Assembly (NCBI GenBank): GCA_963575745.1
Contig: CAUYUJ010014342.1
Coordinates: forward strand, 185,587 to 233,086
Direction of reading: 5' to 3'
Length of the DNA stretch: 47,500 bases
Source: Prorocentrum cordatum
Lineage: Eukaryota > Sar > Dinophyceae > Prorocentrales > Prorocentraceae
The first letter of the stretch is position 1. The number at the start of each line of letters is the position of its first letter. A program made the translations under genes and the position numbers. The notes beneath the pieces are model-generated. The model was not told where the DNA came from and did no database searches. It saw only the letters and a list, made by a program, of their open reading frames with translations. Of the stretch, positions 1 to 10,949 are shown piece by piece.

Positions 1-1880
1 GCCGACGTTTCGAGCGTTTTTGCGGGGGGCCTCGGGGGGCCCCTCGTCGATGCGGCAAGACGCGGTTCGGGAGGCTGGGCAGGACGGGCCCGGGAAGGGT
101 TCGGGGGCCTGCTTTGAGAGGATTTTGGTCGGGCGGCGGCGGCGAGGTCCTCAAGGGGTCAACATCGTCTGCGCTCCCCAGGGGCGGTGCTTTGGGGCTT
201 CGCGAGGCCCCCATGAAACGTTCCAGAGCCAGAGGCTGGTCCTCAGGGCAGGGCGGGGCCTGAACATTGAGCGGGTCGCTCAGAGGTTGCTGGGCAGGGC
301 CCCCTGAGAGGGTTCTAAATGCGGATCAGGGCAGCGGGCTCCCTGCTCCAGGCCCCAGGCTGCCCCATCAGGGTCCACTTCGGTATCGGTTCCGGCCGGC
401 CCGATCTTCCTGTCCGATCCGACATTTCTGACGATCCGTTATGGCCCGCTGCTCGCCATGGCTCTGCTGTGCGTCTGTAGTTGTTTCTCTCATCCCGTCC
501 TGGCGGCGCGCTCTCCCGCCCGACAGGGCACCTTTAGCCAGGCGGCGGCCGGGGCGGGAGAAGCGACGCAGAGAGCCCGCCGCCCCCCCGCGCGCACGCG
601 CGCGCTGGCGCCAGCCTCGGGGAGGCGAGGACTGGGCAGAGGATCGAGACGGATGCGGCAGGAGTTGGGGCGAAGACCAGCAGCAGCTCCTGTCCAGCCG
701 GACAGCGTTCGCTGTCGGCGCTCGCTGTGGGCGCTGTCCGCCCGAGACAGAAAGGTCGCCTGTTCACCAGTGGCCGCTGTCGGCTTCAGACAATGTGCTG
801 TTGGGCATCGTGCGTGCCCACTTTCTCTTTGCACCCTGCCTGGGCACGCCAACAGGTGCCTGTGGACATCTAGGTCGGGGCCCTGAAACCTCCCAGATGT
901 CACGGCCCCCCCCCCTCTTCTTGCAGCACGCTCCCTGGCCCTCCCCCCTCGTCCGCGCACGTGCCTCGGCCCGCGGTGCGAGAGCTCCCCTCCTGGGCCC
1001 CCCCGCAGCCTCCTCACGGGCCACTCCCGCAGGCGGGGCACGCACATGCCCAGCGGCCGCCCAGTGAGGCGATATCCTCTCGGGGGCGGGCCGGTGGCGC
1101 TGCCCGTCCGCAGCAGGAAACCCGCTCAGGGCTAGGGGACTCCCCCCCTTCCCCCTCCCACGCCCTCTCGGCTTGGGTCAGCGTCTAGAGTCTAGAGACG
1201 AAAACTCGAGCGGCGTCTTCTGCAACGCCTTCCTTCTAATATATGCTTGTCAGCGGTATATGAGTGCAGGCGCCCTCACCGCCGAAACAGGGCCCCTCAC
1301 CTCAGAAGTGCCCCCGCCCAAGATTCCGCGGGCCTGGAGCTCGAGGTATCGAACACTGCCCGAAAACGCCGCGGGCACGGGGGGTCGACTCTGAGGTATC
1401 CGATTCCCATCCCTGGCAGGTCCTGGAAAGTGAATTGGCGACGCGCCGACGGGCTCACGCGCAGGCGGCCTCACTCCTCGCACCTCTGGAAGCCCTCCCA
1501 CAGGTTGCAAAGTCAACGGATCCGCAGAGTTATACGACGCCACGGACCGATGAGTCCGAACCAGAGCTAGCCAGCGCCGTTACGACACTCGGCTGGCGTT
1601 GTCTAGATGGTTCCGATGTTTCGACATTCCGCGGGCTTGTCCCAATTGCCCCGGTATCAAGGCACGCTGGGACCGCCACGACATCTGGCCGGTTTGTTTC
1701 CATGGGATCTGGGGCGGAAGAAGAATATGTCGGGATGTTCTGTAAGCCTCCAGGGCTGGATGATTACGAAGCCCTTCCACGCAAAGACTATGCCACTAAT
1801 TGGGAAGATGGTGCGGGCCATGCCAAATCCAAGGATGACAATACCATTGGTGTAGGTGGTGCCTCTGACATTGAGCCTAA
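1..1880. other. GC-rich stretch, no gene recognised
   Basis: This stretch is GC- and CpG-rich. Open frames exist on both strands (for example 441-1067 plus and 490-1047 minus). They overlap in several phases, are rich in Arg, Ala, Pro and Gly, and show no domain, which is what unconstrained GC-rich DNA gives. No RNA gene, promoter or repeat array was identified. Confidence 0.5.
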
Positions 1881-1902
1881 TGCCGTCGCCCGCCATGGCA
1901 CC

Positions 1903-3009
1903 CTACTTCCCCACCAGACGCGCCAAGAGCTCGGCCGCGTCCCTCTCCAAGGCCCCGCGCGGAGCCGCGCCGTGCGTGCGCACGGCCTTGCTGTGGGTCA
2001 CGATCGCTTCCTCGAGTGGCTTGTGGCTGGCGTCCACGGTCGGCGTCAGGTGCATGCTTTCGGGCCCGCTGGCACGTGGGCCTCACCCGGCACGCGCGCA
2101 CCTGGCTGGCTACCGAATGCTTGCCGGACGGCACCGCGACCTTCTTCCGGTACTTCTCCGCAGTCGGACGCACGTCCTGCGACGCGTTCGCGTCGCCGCC
2201 GATGGCCATGGGGGGATTGCCGCCCACACTTGGACGACCTGCGGGCCCATGTCCTGCTCGATTCTCTCCTGCTTGCGCCGCTGCGCCTCCGCGTGGTGTG
2301 CTTGCCCAGGGCGCTTGGCCGCCACGACGACCGAGGCCGCCGCAGGCACGAGCCACGCGAGGAAGACGACTCCGCACACGTCCTGGAACTCCGCTGCGTT
2401 GCTCAGCAGGAGGTGCGCGAGGATGCCCACGAGCGCCTTCAGCAGCGCCTGCCCGCCTTTCCCGCCCGCCTCCCGTTCCGCGTCCGACACGATGCTCCGA
2501 GCGCGCTTGGCCTGCGTCTCATTCTGGTCGCCCGCCACAGCGGGCAACATCCACGCCAGTGCTTGGTCCATACCGGGAGCACACCTGCGGACAAAGGACC
2601 AGGTGAGTGTGCACATGAGCCTACAAATCTGCAGACACGCCCGCGGAATACGGACAAACAGGACAATCTCGCTAGAATTGAGGGCTCCTCCAAGTTTCGA
2701 GTAGTATCCACTGGGCACTACCCCCGAGCTACACTGGCCGCGGGATGTCGGCTTGCAGTAGATTCGATGGCAAAGACAGTTCCACAGACACTGTATTAAT
2801 TTGACACGCGAGACGTGGGGAAAATACTGAAACCCATGGCGTGCAATGAGGTGCGTGTGCAACGCTCTGCGATCCCGAAGTCGACGGCCACGTACTTCCC
2901 CGGACTCCGATACGAGCTTGCACACGAACATTGCCTCCTCGTCCCCATCCTCGATGACCTCCACAGGTCTCGTAGACGACGCTCGGGTGAGAGGTGGAGG
3001 AATGGCCAC
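1903..3009 (-). pseudogene. Zinc-finger-like tail and downstream domain of LINE relic
   Basis: The minus-strand frame is open from about 3009 to 2212. Residues near 28-55 read like a C2H2-type finger: a Cys in MFVCKL, then ALHTHLIARHGF with its histidines. The second Cys expected after GEV is an Arg, and a second finger-like patch (QCLWNCLCH) is also imperfect. A helical Leu/Ala-rich block follows (ALLKALVGILAHLLLSNAA, then CGVVF and a VVAAKRPGQAHHAEA run). The frame shifts near 2212 (at VWAAIP) and again near 2050. In the third frame SMHLTPTVDASHKPLEEAIV and HGAAPRGALERDAAELLARL run to GK and a TAG at 1903-1905. That last piece keeps strong G/C bias at third codon positions, so decay looks fairly recent. 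No ATG lies at 3009; that limit is only the start of openness. Function is inferred; the finger would be expected to bind nucleic acid. Confidence 0.45.
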
Positions 3010-3127
3010 CGATAGTGCGCGAGAACGTAATTGACGAACGTCAGTCTTGCAGAACGCCTCCTGGAATTAAGGCTCCGAGAATACTAACTAATACCGCTCC
3101 GTCAATCTTTCCAAGAACTCGGCCCCC

Positions 3128-4080
3128 TCATCCAAACAGCTGAGACTCGCAATGTCGTCCCGTACCCTCCTTTTTCATGGAGAGACGATGACAACCTTCC
3201 GCTGTGGAACACTTTGAGGGGGCAACTGTGAAAAGTGCCAAACAAGACTGCGATTTCTTGCTTATGGGCGCCAGGTCGTAAAACCAGGGCTTGCCAGAAT
3301 CTGAGGCGGCGATTGCGTGCTTCGACTCGACGTCAAGTGGCACAAGCCTCTACTATTCTAGTGCTTCTGAGGGTCTCATGGATCGTGGGTGGGGTCCTTC
3401 CCAACAGCACGCCTTGCCGAGCATGGCGCGGCGGGCATAACCGGCCACGACGCTGGACAGCTGCTGGAGTTTCCTATCGGCCAGTAAGACGCATTCAATC
3501 TCTGTCAGCACCACGTTAAAAAAAGCATGTGCGGAACTCTGCGTACAACCCCAAAGCAACCCATGAAGTGCCAAGAAGAGCTGAGAGCCTGGATACGTGC
3601 TGCAAGCTCGGGGCCAGAACGTTCAGGAACGCTCCCCATAGTCGCCCCCATGCTACACACTGTACGAAGAGGACGCCCAGGGAAAACCAGCGCAGCCGCT
3701 TTGAAGTCCCGGAACATCTCTCCCGCTCTCCGCCCGTGCACGTACAGTAAAGTGTCTTGCTTGGCAAGATTCTGGGAGTATCCCACCAGTGCAAGGACAT
3801 CGGCGAAGTCGGCATTGGAACGCATGTTACACCCAATTTGGCATAAGGAAGTAACGAGGCACCACCACCTTCTTTGTCAGACCATCCGCATGTTTCGTGA
3901 GTGAGCAGTCACCCTACTCTGGAGAGAAGGGCAGTCGCCTCTGCGCCTCTGTCCAAAGCTGCACCGGCCGCAGGAACGATCGCACGAAAGCGTTGACAGC
4001 GAACCCGTCCCCCATCAAGCCTCCGCACTGCGGAGAAAGACACATCCCTGTCATGGGCCCCAACCGGGATAGATGCATTT
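3128..4080 (-). pseudogene. Reverse transcriptase core and C-terminal region, inactivated
   Basis: The minus strand from about 4078 reads MHLSRLGPMTGMCLSPQCGG then LMGDGFAVNAFVRSF, fitting the RT motif B region. A TAG follows, then CSLTKHADGLTKKVVVP. HADG (3881-3892) sits where motif C (Y/F-A-D-D) should be, so the second catalytic Asp is Gly. After a stop near 3825 the frame shifts to QNLAKQDTLLYV...SGPELAARIQALSSSWHFMG (3825-3560). It then shifts back to VVLTEIECVLL...VVAGYARRAMLGKACCWEGP (3574-3353). A last shift gives VEARNRRLRFWQALV and HKQEIAVLFGTFH (about 3330-3230). These match the order of thumb and post-RT segments of LINE reverse transcriptases as I know them. At least two premature stops, about three frameshifts and the lost Asp make this a pseudogene. 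Confidence 0.55.
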
Positions 4081-4263
4081 AGGAGACGTTGGAAACCGAA
4101 GCTTGTCTCGTGCTCCCGAAACAAGGACAGCACAGCACCTCAGAGAGCCCCCCTCGACGTCGAGGCAACCGTATTCGTAAGGTCATGCGAGTTCGTGATG
4201 AATGGATAACCTCTCTCCCGTAGGTGGTGACCAGAGGCCATTCGAACAAGTAGGGCCCCCTCC

Positions 4264-4908
4264 CTACGCCTGTGCCTCTGGAGTTCCCCCTTGAAGCCCA
4301 TCAACCCAGCAGTCCAAGGTTCCCCAGCGGGTCCAGAAGGTGAATCCACCTGGTCTTGCCGTCGGCGCGCGGCAGTGGCGCGCCTTGCGACTGATGCCAC
4401 CGCAACGGGGCAACTCCGCAGCAGCGAATCCGAGCAAAGCCCTGCACGAGGAGCTCACAAGCATGACTGAGATCGGGAACGTCGGCACGATGCCCCACGC
4501 CAGCGTGACTTCTAGACCACCGACGCCTAGGATGCAGTAGCAGCCACAACTCAGCAGGAGAAGCCCATTCTGGCACTGCTCGGCGCTTTCTAGCACGCAG
4601 AAGACGACGACGCAACTCAACGGCATCACGCTTGGCGGCACGCAAATGCTCTTCCCGAGAGGCAGGGCACAGCTGATGTAACAGCATTCCTTCCAGCGAT
4701 CCCTCTCTAGTATAGCCGTAGCCGGCATCACCCCCACGACTCCCAGGGACAGCGAACGACGACACCAAGGCAGCTCGGTCATCAACGCAACCTCGTACAG
4801 CTGGATAGTTTGTTTTTTAGGGCCGAATCTAGTCCCCGCCGCCCTCCTGGCCAACCTGGTCGCCTCCGCCATCCTCCTGGCCCTCGAACTCTCGCTCATT
4901 TCCTCCAT
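4264..4908 (-). pseudogene. Pre-RT linker of LINE relic
   Basis: Two overlapping minus-strand frames seem to carry alternating pieces of one former protein. From 4908 one frame reads MEEMSESSRARRMAEATRLA and GTRFGPKKQTIQLYEVALM. The other (4768-4301) reads REEHLRAAKRDAVELRRRLL then ARKRRAVPEWASPAELWLLL, an Arg-rich helical linker. It ends in WHQSQGAPLPRADGKTRWIH followed by LLDPLG, which resembles the first conserved block of LINE RTs (W-x-x-S, then a basic loop, then a hydrophobic stretch with DP). Its place immediately upstream of the RT core on the same strand supports this. The assignment is inference from order and motif shape. Confidence 0.4.
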
Positions 4909-5983
4909 GCAGCACTTTCGTGGATCCTGTGGTTATTGCTTGCTTGCTTGCCCCCCTCTTCGGCGCACCGCAGTCAGGGGTGGCGGGGACGGATCGGATC
5001 GGACGACAGGGGTGCGTTGGAAAAGGGGGGGTACGACATCTGTTGGCTTCGGCTCCACCTCCAGGCTCCTTCCTCGATGCATGGGCGCCTCCAGCGCCGG
5101 GAGGCGCCGGAAGAACGAGCTGCGTGAGCTGATTCGTTAGCCCCTCCTTTATTACCCCTTCCTGTCGTCCGACTCGAATGGAGGGTGGCCCGTCATTGGA
5201 GGATGGAGGGAACGAGGCATCTGGGCGTCGCATTTTTTTCACCGCTGTCGTCCTCGCCCAGTCTCGGGTCCTACAGGGCTCGCATATCGATTCGGCTCGA
5301 GGAGTGCCGCATGAAGATTGTCTAGCGCTTCGGTCGTGATTGTTGTACTTTGTCGTGCCGTCGGATCCCAGGGTGGAGGCCGAGACCTCAAACGTCAGAC
5401 CTACCCTTTCTTGAGCAACATCAGATAATCGGATTTCTGCGGACGAGAAGTTCAAGATCCGTGCGCCAACCACGTGATCGTCGTCGGTTCTGGGACTTGG
5501 GCCGCTCTCCGAGGATGGAAGGTGCCCGATGTTCCTTCGGGGTTCTCACATGGATTCCTCCTTGTCGCTCCTCGTGCACACGTGGGCGAAGCTGAAGCTC
5601 CAGAACGGGGCTTCGTTCCTGACCGAATGCTCCTGTGGCAAAGGTTTGACTGTAGAAGGAGTCAGCCAGTCAGGTCCGATTGGGCGCGAGGGCCGCACAC
5701 GCCCCACAAGTGGAGACGGCGTTGGAATGCTACGCTCAGGCACACTCTCCTCTGAACACGCTCTGCCTGCAAGCGACTGCGAAACCATGAAGTCCACGAG
5801 ACTGTCCTCTCCAAGAAGCATCTCACATATGAGCATAAGCTTTTGGAGATCCGCGCGAGTTTCTCGGATCCGCGCTGAAACCCCTTGGCCGCCCGCCAGG
5901 GTTTGGCGGGTCCTGCGCCAGTCCCAGAAACCCAGGCGTACTTCCGAAAGTCTGTGCTCACGCAGCCTCTTGTCTCTCTAGTT
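4829..5983 (-). pseudogene. Open frame upstream of LINE RT, one in-frame stop
   Basis: A single minus-strand frame is open from just below a TAG at about 5981 to 4829, interrupted only by a TGA at 5546-5548. The upper half reads like an ordinary soluble protein (for example RDKRLREHRLSEVRLGFWDW, RADLQKLMLICEMLLGEDSL, VRNEAPFWSFSFAHVCTRSD). Below the stop come DHVVGARILNFSSAEIRLSD and a basic Ser/Pro/Gly-rich tail. I do not recognise a family. Its position 5' of the RT suggests the endonuclease or ORF1 part of the same LINE, but no APE-type catalytic motif is visible. It could equally be an exon of a host gene. No start codon is proposed. Confidence 0.25.
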
Positions 5984-5999
5984 GCAGAGGCCGAAGGGG

Positions 6000-6680
6000 T
6001 CATAGCCAGCCGCCGCGATTCCTGAGATCCGAGATTGCGAGCAAATCCGCAGCATCGACGTTGCGAACAGCGCGGAAAATCACGACCGGAGCCCTGGACC
6101 CCATCTCTCTGCCGCATCTTTCGAGCCAGATCGACCTATGATGGTCTCGGAGGCTCGAACCGGCGACAACGCCTGACGTGAACAAATTGCAACGGCCCAG
6201 TCTGAGGTTGGGTCCGGGAACATACATGTCCATTATACAGTGTTATTGTTGTGCACCACTTGGTGGCAGATGGCGGACCAAATACAGTGTACACATGCAG
6301 TATATACATTTGTTGAACATCTGTCGCCCAGAGAACCAGCCGTCAAATCATATACTACACGTTGTGCTGTGCTGTTTCGGCGAAACCCCATGGGACAGTG
6401 CCCAGATACCTCAGTGTCTATATATTTATCTATATTTATATATACACAAGACTGCAGTGGCGCTTCGCACCATGCACCTTGGCCCTTGAAGTTTGGTATG
6501 CAGGCGGAATGGCAGGAAGGTCAAGCCGACAATTTAGCGATAACTCCTGGTTGCCTTTTCTGGCATCGCTGCTATGATTTGTTATTCGTTGTCCTTCCTC
6601 CATGCTTCTGTTTCCTTATTTTCGCCATACCCTGCGCATTCTCCACATCCTCCTCAGCTGTTTTTTTGCAGAGGCTCCTC
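6000..6680. other. Intergenic stretch with short AT-rich patch
   Basis: There is no convincing gene. Around 6415-6450 there is an unusually AT-rich patch (repeated TATATTTAT/TATATAC words) in otherwise GC-rich surroundings. A minus-strand frame 6233-6000 reads plausibly as protein but is short and unmatched. Confidence 0.4.
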
Positions 6681-7330
6681 GGAGAGCCTCTAGGGGCCTC
6701 ACAAAAGTTGTTTCAGGCCTTTTGGAGGCGTCCTGAGCGTATTCTGGGGGCCTCCGGGGGCTTCCTCGGGTCACCCTGCCTCCAACCGCGGTCTCCCTGA
6801 ACGACCGAATCACGATTTTGAATTCTTCGGAGGGTGTCTTTGGGCCATCTTGGGCCGCCATGGGGCTCTCTGAGGGCCATCTTGAACCCGTGTCGTGTCT
6901 TTTTGGGGCTCTCTTGGACTGCCTGGAAGCCCTTTCGGATGGTTGTGGGGCGATTTTGGAGCCTCCCAGGCGGCTTCGGACGCCCAGAAGACCGCCGATT
7001 TGGAGACTCGGGAAGCCGAAAAGAGGAGAACCCCAAAATTCACCAAAACTAATGGAAAATCAATGATTTTTGCCTCTGGGGGCCTTCTTGGGAGTGCTCT
7101 TGGAGGCCTCTTTGGGGCTGTCCTGGAGGCCTCTTGGGCCATCTTGAGGTCACGTCGGTCACTCTTGGAGCGCTCTTGTGCTGTCTCGGGGGTCTCTGGG
7201 ACGTCTCCGATGACCCCCCTGATCGCCCTAGGTGTGCTGGGAAGGCTTGGCAAAACGCCCTGCGAGGCCCGGTGGCCGCTTCGAGGCCCGTCCCCAGAGG
7301 GTCCCAAAGCCCCAGATCCCGGGAGTCCGG
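6680..7330. repeat. CTTGGG cluster 1
   Basis: This is a degenerate G-rich tandem array with an 11-12 bp beat (words such as GGGGCCTCTTGG and GGGCCATCTTGG), oriented with G on the plus strand. It is interrupted by an AT-richer core at about 6995-7075 and a second near 6800-6830. Minus-strand translation of the array gives Arg/Pro/Lys-rich text (PKRPPRALPRRPP-like) and the core gives a hydrophobic patch (IIDFPLVLVNFGVLLFSAS). The same architecture recurs in four other places in the window. Confidence 0.7.
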
Positions 7331-7635
7331 TTTTGGGGGGGGGGACGGGTTTTCCCCCCGCCTGGGCTTACAAAAATATAGGAAGAGGAATCTAGAGATG
7401 CGCGGCTCCTGTGAGGGTCTCCTGCCCTGAGACGCGGCTCGCGCGCTCAGCGCCGCCGCCTGGCGCCAGTCCGCCAGGTTACCCCGCCGGCGCTGAGGCG
7501 GCGCCCGGTGCCAGGCGGCCGCCCCCGCTGCCGCCGCGGGCGCCCGCCGCCGCTCCTGGCGGTGCCGTCGCGACGCCCGCGGCGCCGCGGGCGCCCGCGG
7601 CCGCCGAGCCGGCCGCAGCGGCGCCCCAGGAGGAG

Positions 7636-7690
7636 GCCTCCTCCTCCTCCTCCTCCTCCTCCTCCTCCTCCTCCTCCTCCTCCTCCTCTC
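7636..7690. repeat. (CTC)n microsatellite
   Basis: An almost pure CTC/GAG run of about 17-18 units lies within GC-rich DNA. It is stop-free in all frames and inflates open frames on both strands (poly-Ser, poly-Pro, poly-Glu, poly-Arg). Confidence 0.9.
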
Positions 7691-8177
7691 TTTGCGTCGG
7701 CGTTGGGCGCAGAGTCTCGAGCTTCTGGGTGGGAGCGTCCTCGGGCCTCCTCCTCCTGCTGCCTCCTCCTCCGACTCCAGCTGCTCCTCGCTGCTGCTCG
7801 CTCGCTCGCCTGGACGTGCGCTCCTCCTCCTCCGCCACGGTGCCCAGGCTCTCTGGATTCGTTGGCCCAGCCTGTGCGGTCTGGAGCCAGATGGTCGCAG
7901 GCCATATGCAGCATCAGGCCACCGTGCCCTGCAGGGTGGTGACTCCAGGGAACGGGGCCTACTGACGGGGGTAAGGCGCTCCAGGGCCATGGTTCTTCAA
8001 GTTTTTATCCTCGTCCTCGTCCTCGGTTTTGATGTAGATCGGACATGAGCTGCACAGCTGCTGCATTCATGCAGGACAATCAATGAGGCACATAACCGAC
8101 TCGGGCGCAGTGGCCAAGAAGGCATTCCTGGTGAGCGTAGCAGGAAACAACCAGGGCGGCAGGGAAAACGAACCAGG

Positions 8178-8215
8178 AGGCCTCCTCCTCCTCCTCCTCC
8201 TCCTCCTCCTCGTTC
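8178..8215. repeat. (CTC)n microsatellite
   Basis: A run of about 10-11 CTC units followed by a degenerate TCGTTCTCGTC tail. Confidence 0.85.
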
Positions 8216-8844
8216 TCGTCCTTCAGGGATAAAGTCGGCTGACGCTGCTCGCTGCTGCGTGCCCTCGTGCTTGTCCAACGCTGTCGTGCGTTGTCGTGTG
8301 TCGGCTGGCTGTCATCGTCGCGCGCTCGCTCGCCAGTGCGGTGTATCGCGAGTCGCCCACCCAGGAAACCCAGAGCCCCCTTCGGGCTCCTCCTCGCGGC
8401 TCGGCCCTCGCCCTGCGCCCCCGCGCCCCAAGTCGGCGAGGTCGAACGAGCGCCGGGGAGGCTACCTCCCATCAGCGGGGGACTCGTGTGGTCTCGGAGT
8501 CGGGAGTGCGTCGGGTGGCCGTCCTGCGTTCTCCGCCCGGGCCCATGGGGCTCGTGGGCTTCTCGGGAGGTTCGTGTGGTGCCGTGGATTCCCGCCGTTA
8601 GGGGGAGATTCCCTGGCGCTCCGCTCTCTGCTTCACAGTCGGGCGCTCCATTTTCTGTTCGACAGTCGCGAGGCGCTCCGTTTTCCGTTTCTCTTCCTGT
8701 AACTCCCGAAGGGTTGCCAATCGCGCGTTCTTTTGCCCACGCGTCTTCCAGATGCTTGGCTCTGTGTTGGTGGTGGTTCGATGCTGGAGGTTCCCGAGCC
8801 CGTCAGTGGGTTCCCGGAGGCTCTTCCGTTCCAGTCGATCGGGA

Positions 8845-8945
8845 CGCTCTCCACCACCTGCGCCTCGCCAAGAGCGTTCTGGGGTTGCTGGGCTCGTTCC
8901 GCAAGGGCGCGAGGGGCACGAGTTAGGCCACGAAATCCAGACCCC
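8845..8945 (+). repeat. Dispersed repeat pair A, copy 1
   Basis: This segment aligns without gaps over roughly 70 bp to 10348-10452 (shared words include CTGCGCCT, GCC-AGAG-G and CACGAGTTAG). By eye about two thirds of positions agree. The similarity fades outwards and no protein is indicated. Confidence 0.5.
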
Positions 8946-9739
8946 TCCCCGCCGTGAAGGACAGGCGTTCGGGAGGGAACGTGTAATGGAATTCTTGTTG
9001 CAAGGGTCGGGGTCTCGGGGCCACTCTCGTGCCCCAGGACCGTCAAAGACGATTCAGGATGAGATGTGTAGTTTGTTTCTTCCCCTGCGGGCTTCAACCA
9101 CCTCATCTTTCCCCATGTTGAGGGTCTGACAGAATGCCTGGACGTGGCGCTTCTAGGCTCCAGCAAGAAGAAACTCCCAGGGGGGCGACCTCCTGGGCAT
9201 GAGAAGGTGGACATCACGTTCCATTCGGAAGAGGGATCCACGACACCACGAGAGAGCATCCCCTCCAGCACACAAGGCAATCGAAGCCACAACGCGCTGG
9301 GGAGGTGTCTGCCAAGATTATTCAGAGTCGTCTGCTGCTGCATCGTCATCGGCAGGGACAGAAATGGTCGCGGCTCCAGCGGCTGAACAAAGCCTCTGGA
9401 CCTTGGCGGCCAGAAACACAGATACCTCAGGATGAAGAGCTGGTCATGGAGGAAAATCCAGGATCCGTTTTCCTCAGGACTCGTTTCTTTCATGCCAAGC
9501 GTGGCGGGCAGGAACCTTCGTCCTCCTCGTCCTCCCCGTCCTCTTCCCTCCTCATCGCCCCTCTTGGGGGCCAGTTGACAGACGCCTCCCGCCCCCCGCG
9601 TCGAGAAAAAGTCGACGGAGGGTGTCTGGCCGTTTCCCTTGCCAGTTCCCAGAGGCCGTCAGGCAACGTATCAGGCTGAGAAGCTGGCCCTGTGGAGGGG
9701 TCGAGACCTCCGGGGGTTACACAATCACGATGTCGGAGT

Positions 9740-9865
9740 CTGGATCCTCCTCCCACTCGTCCTCCTCCCTCCTCCTCCTTCGCTCCTTCCTTCTTTCCTT
9801 CCTTCCTTCCTTCTTCCGCACTTCCTCCTTCTCTCCCTCCCTCCCCGTCTTCATCCCCACTTCAT
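9740..9865. repeat. Pyrimidine-rich tract (CCTT/CTC words)
   Basis: A strongly strand-biased C/T tract contains repeated TTCC and CTCC words, including a CCTT-like run near 9785-9812. It is a purine/pyrimidine mirror tract and no gene is called. Confidence 0.8.
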
Positions 9866-10030
9866 TTTTGGAGCAGGGGGAGAAGGAGGAGCGGGAGGGG
9901 GAGCTCGGTGGCCAAAGGAGGCGGCCGATGCAGCCGAGGCAGCGCCGCCCAAGCCGCCGGTGCACGGGACCCGCGCACACGCGCGCGCGCGCGCCTGACG
10001 CCGCGCCGGTCGGCGTCCTTCAGGGGCATC

Positions 10031-10245
10031 GATAGCGGCAACAAGGGACAGGCATGGGGGGGATGCATCGACCCCCAGTCGCCCATTTATCTCCGATAAG
10101 GGTCCGATAGCCCCAACCTGCCCAAGAACGTGCGGATTTGTTATTGGGACCCAATCGCCGATCTATCGGCGACGTATCGCCGATTTCAGGTCGATGCTTT
10201 CCCCCTATTGCAGTCCCCCCGTATCGTTGCCCTCAGTCCTGCCTG
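10031..10245 (+). repeat. Dispersed repeat pair B, copy 1
   Basis: This copy aligns with 12762-12970. Shared landmarks, in order: a G-run followed by CATCG(A/G)CCCCCA, AACGTGCGG, a GGGACC/GGGCAC step, CGGCGA(C/T)GTATC, TTTC(A/T)GG, CAATGC/CGATGC-type words, and C-runs leading to ATCGTT. The copies are diverged by substitutions and small indels. Confidence 0.6.
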
Positions 10246-10347
10246 GGTCACCCGCGGGATCGGGACAGATCGCCAGCATGGAATAAAGGCCCCTGGAGGT
10301 TTCGAGTTCTGAGGTTTTCTGATGTTTTCGTGCTTGCCTGGAGTCTC

Positions 10348-10452
10348 CCAGCCTCGGGATGCTTTCCAGCAGCTGCGCCTTGCCGAGAGTGCTTCGTAGG
10401 TGCCCGACTCGTCCTGAAAGGCCGTCAGAGACACGAGTTAGACCCGAGAGCC
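10348..10452 (+). repeat. Dispersed repeat pair A, copy 2
   Basis: Second copy of the segment at 8845-8945, in the same orientation. Shared blocks are CGGGA-GCT-TCCA, CTGCGCCT, GAGAG-G and CACGAGTTAG. Confidence 0.5.
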
Positions 10453-10949
10453 AGACCCTCTCTGAGGGAGAGGAGTCCCAGAGGAGGCGGGTCCCGCACG
10501 TCTGTTTGTTTTGTGTTTTCTGTGCTCTTGTAACTGTTGTGCCTCCTGGCGGTTTCTCGTCGCCGCGTCTGGATTGCCCTGGAATTTCTGTGTGGAACCC
10601 TTGTAGATGTCTGGTGGTCGAGTCATGAGTGTAGCAATAAAGGAGCGACGTCTTGGAGAAATACATCGATCCTTGAATTTTTTCTGTGCTTTCGGGCTCC
10701 TGGGGCACTCCCCAGGCCCTGGGGCCGTCAGAGAACCGCTCAGGATGTAGCACTGGTCCCAGGGAAAGCTCCTGGGTCCAGGACCCGCTTCTCAGCCAGT
10801 GTCGGGAGCTGCTGCAGCACGGGTGGACAGCCAGTGGGGATGGGCACTGCGTGTATCCAGGGGCTCCGATCGCCCGTCATTCGGCGAGGCTCCCCGGCGA
10901 ATTTGTGGAATCCCCGCCCGCCGCTGGGGCTGTGCGCCCTTCCTGTTTC

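Larger units (their letters stand above)
1903..4900 (-). mobile_element. Decayed LINE-like (non-LTR) retroelement
   Basis: Reading the minus strand from about 4900 down to 1903 gives, in order: a pre-RT linker, the reverse-transcriptase region (motif B-like SPQCG, motif C-like HADG), thumb and connection segments, a Trp-rich C-terminal segment, a C2H2-like finger with a missing cysteine, and a final Ala/Arg-rich domain ending at a TAG (1903-1905). The pieces lie in different frames, with several internal stops. The collinear order is the main evidence that they are one element or a tight nest of related ones. RT followed by zinc-finger-like motifs is my recollection of dinoflagellate LINEs. 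No poly(A) tail or target-site duplication was found, so the ends are uncertain. The element cannot encode an active enzyme as it stands. Confidence 0.55.

Noticed and set aside
441-1067. 208-codon plus frame near the left end
   Set aside because: Arg/Ala/Pro-rich text in CpG-rich DNA with equally long frames on the other strand and no domain.
1543-1570. Hammerhead-like core (CCGATGAGTCCGAA)
   Set aside because: The conserved CTGATGA is changed, stem II does not close before GAA, and no stem I or III pairing was found.
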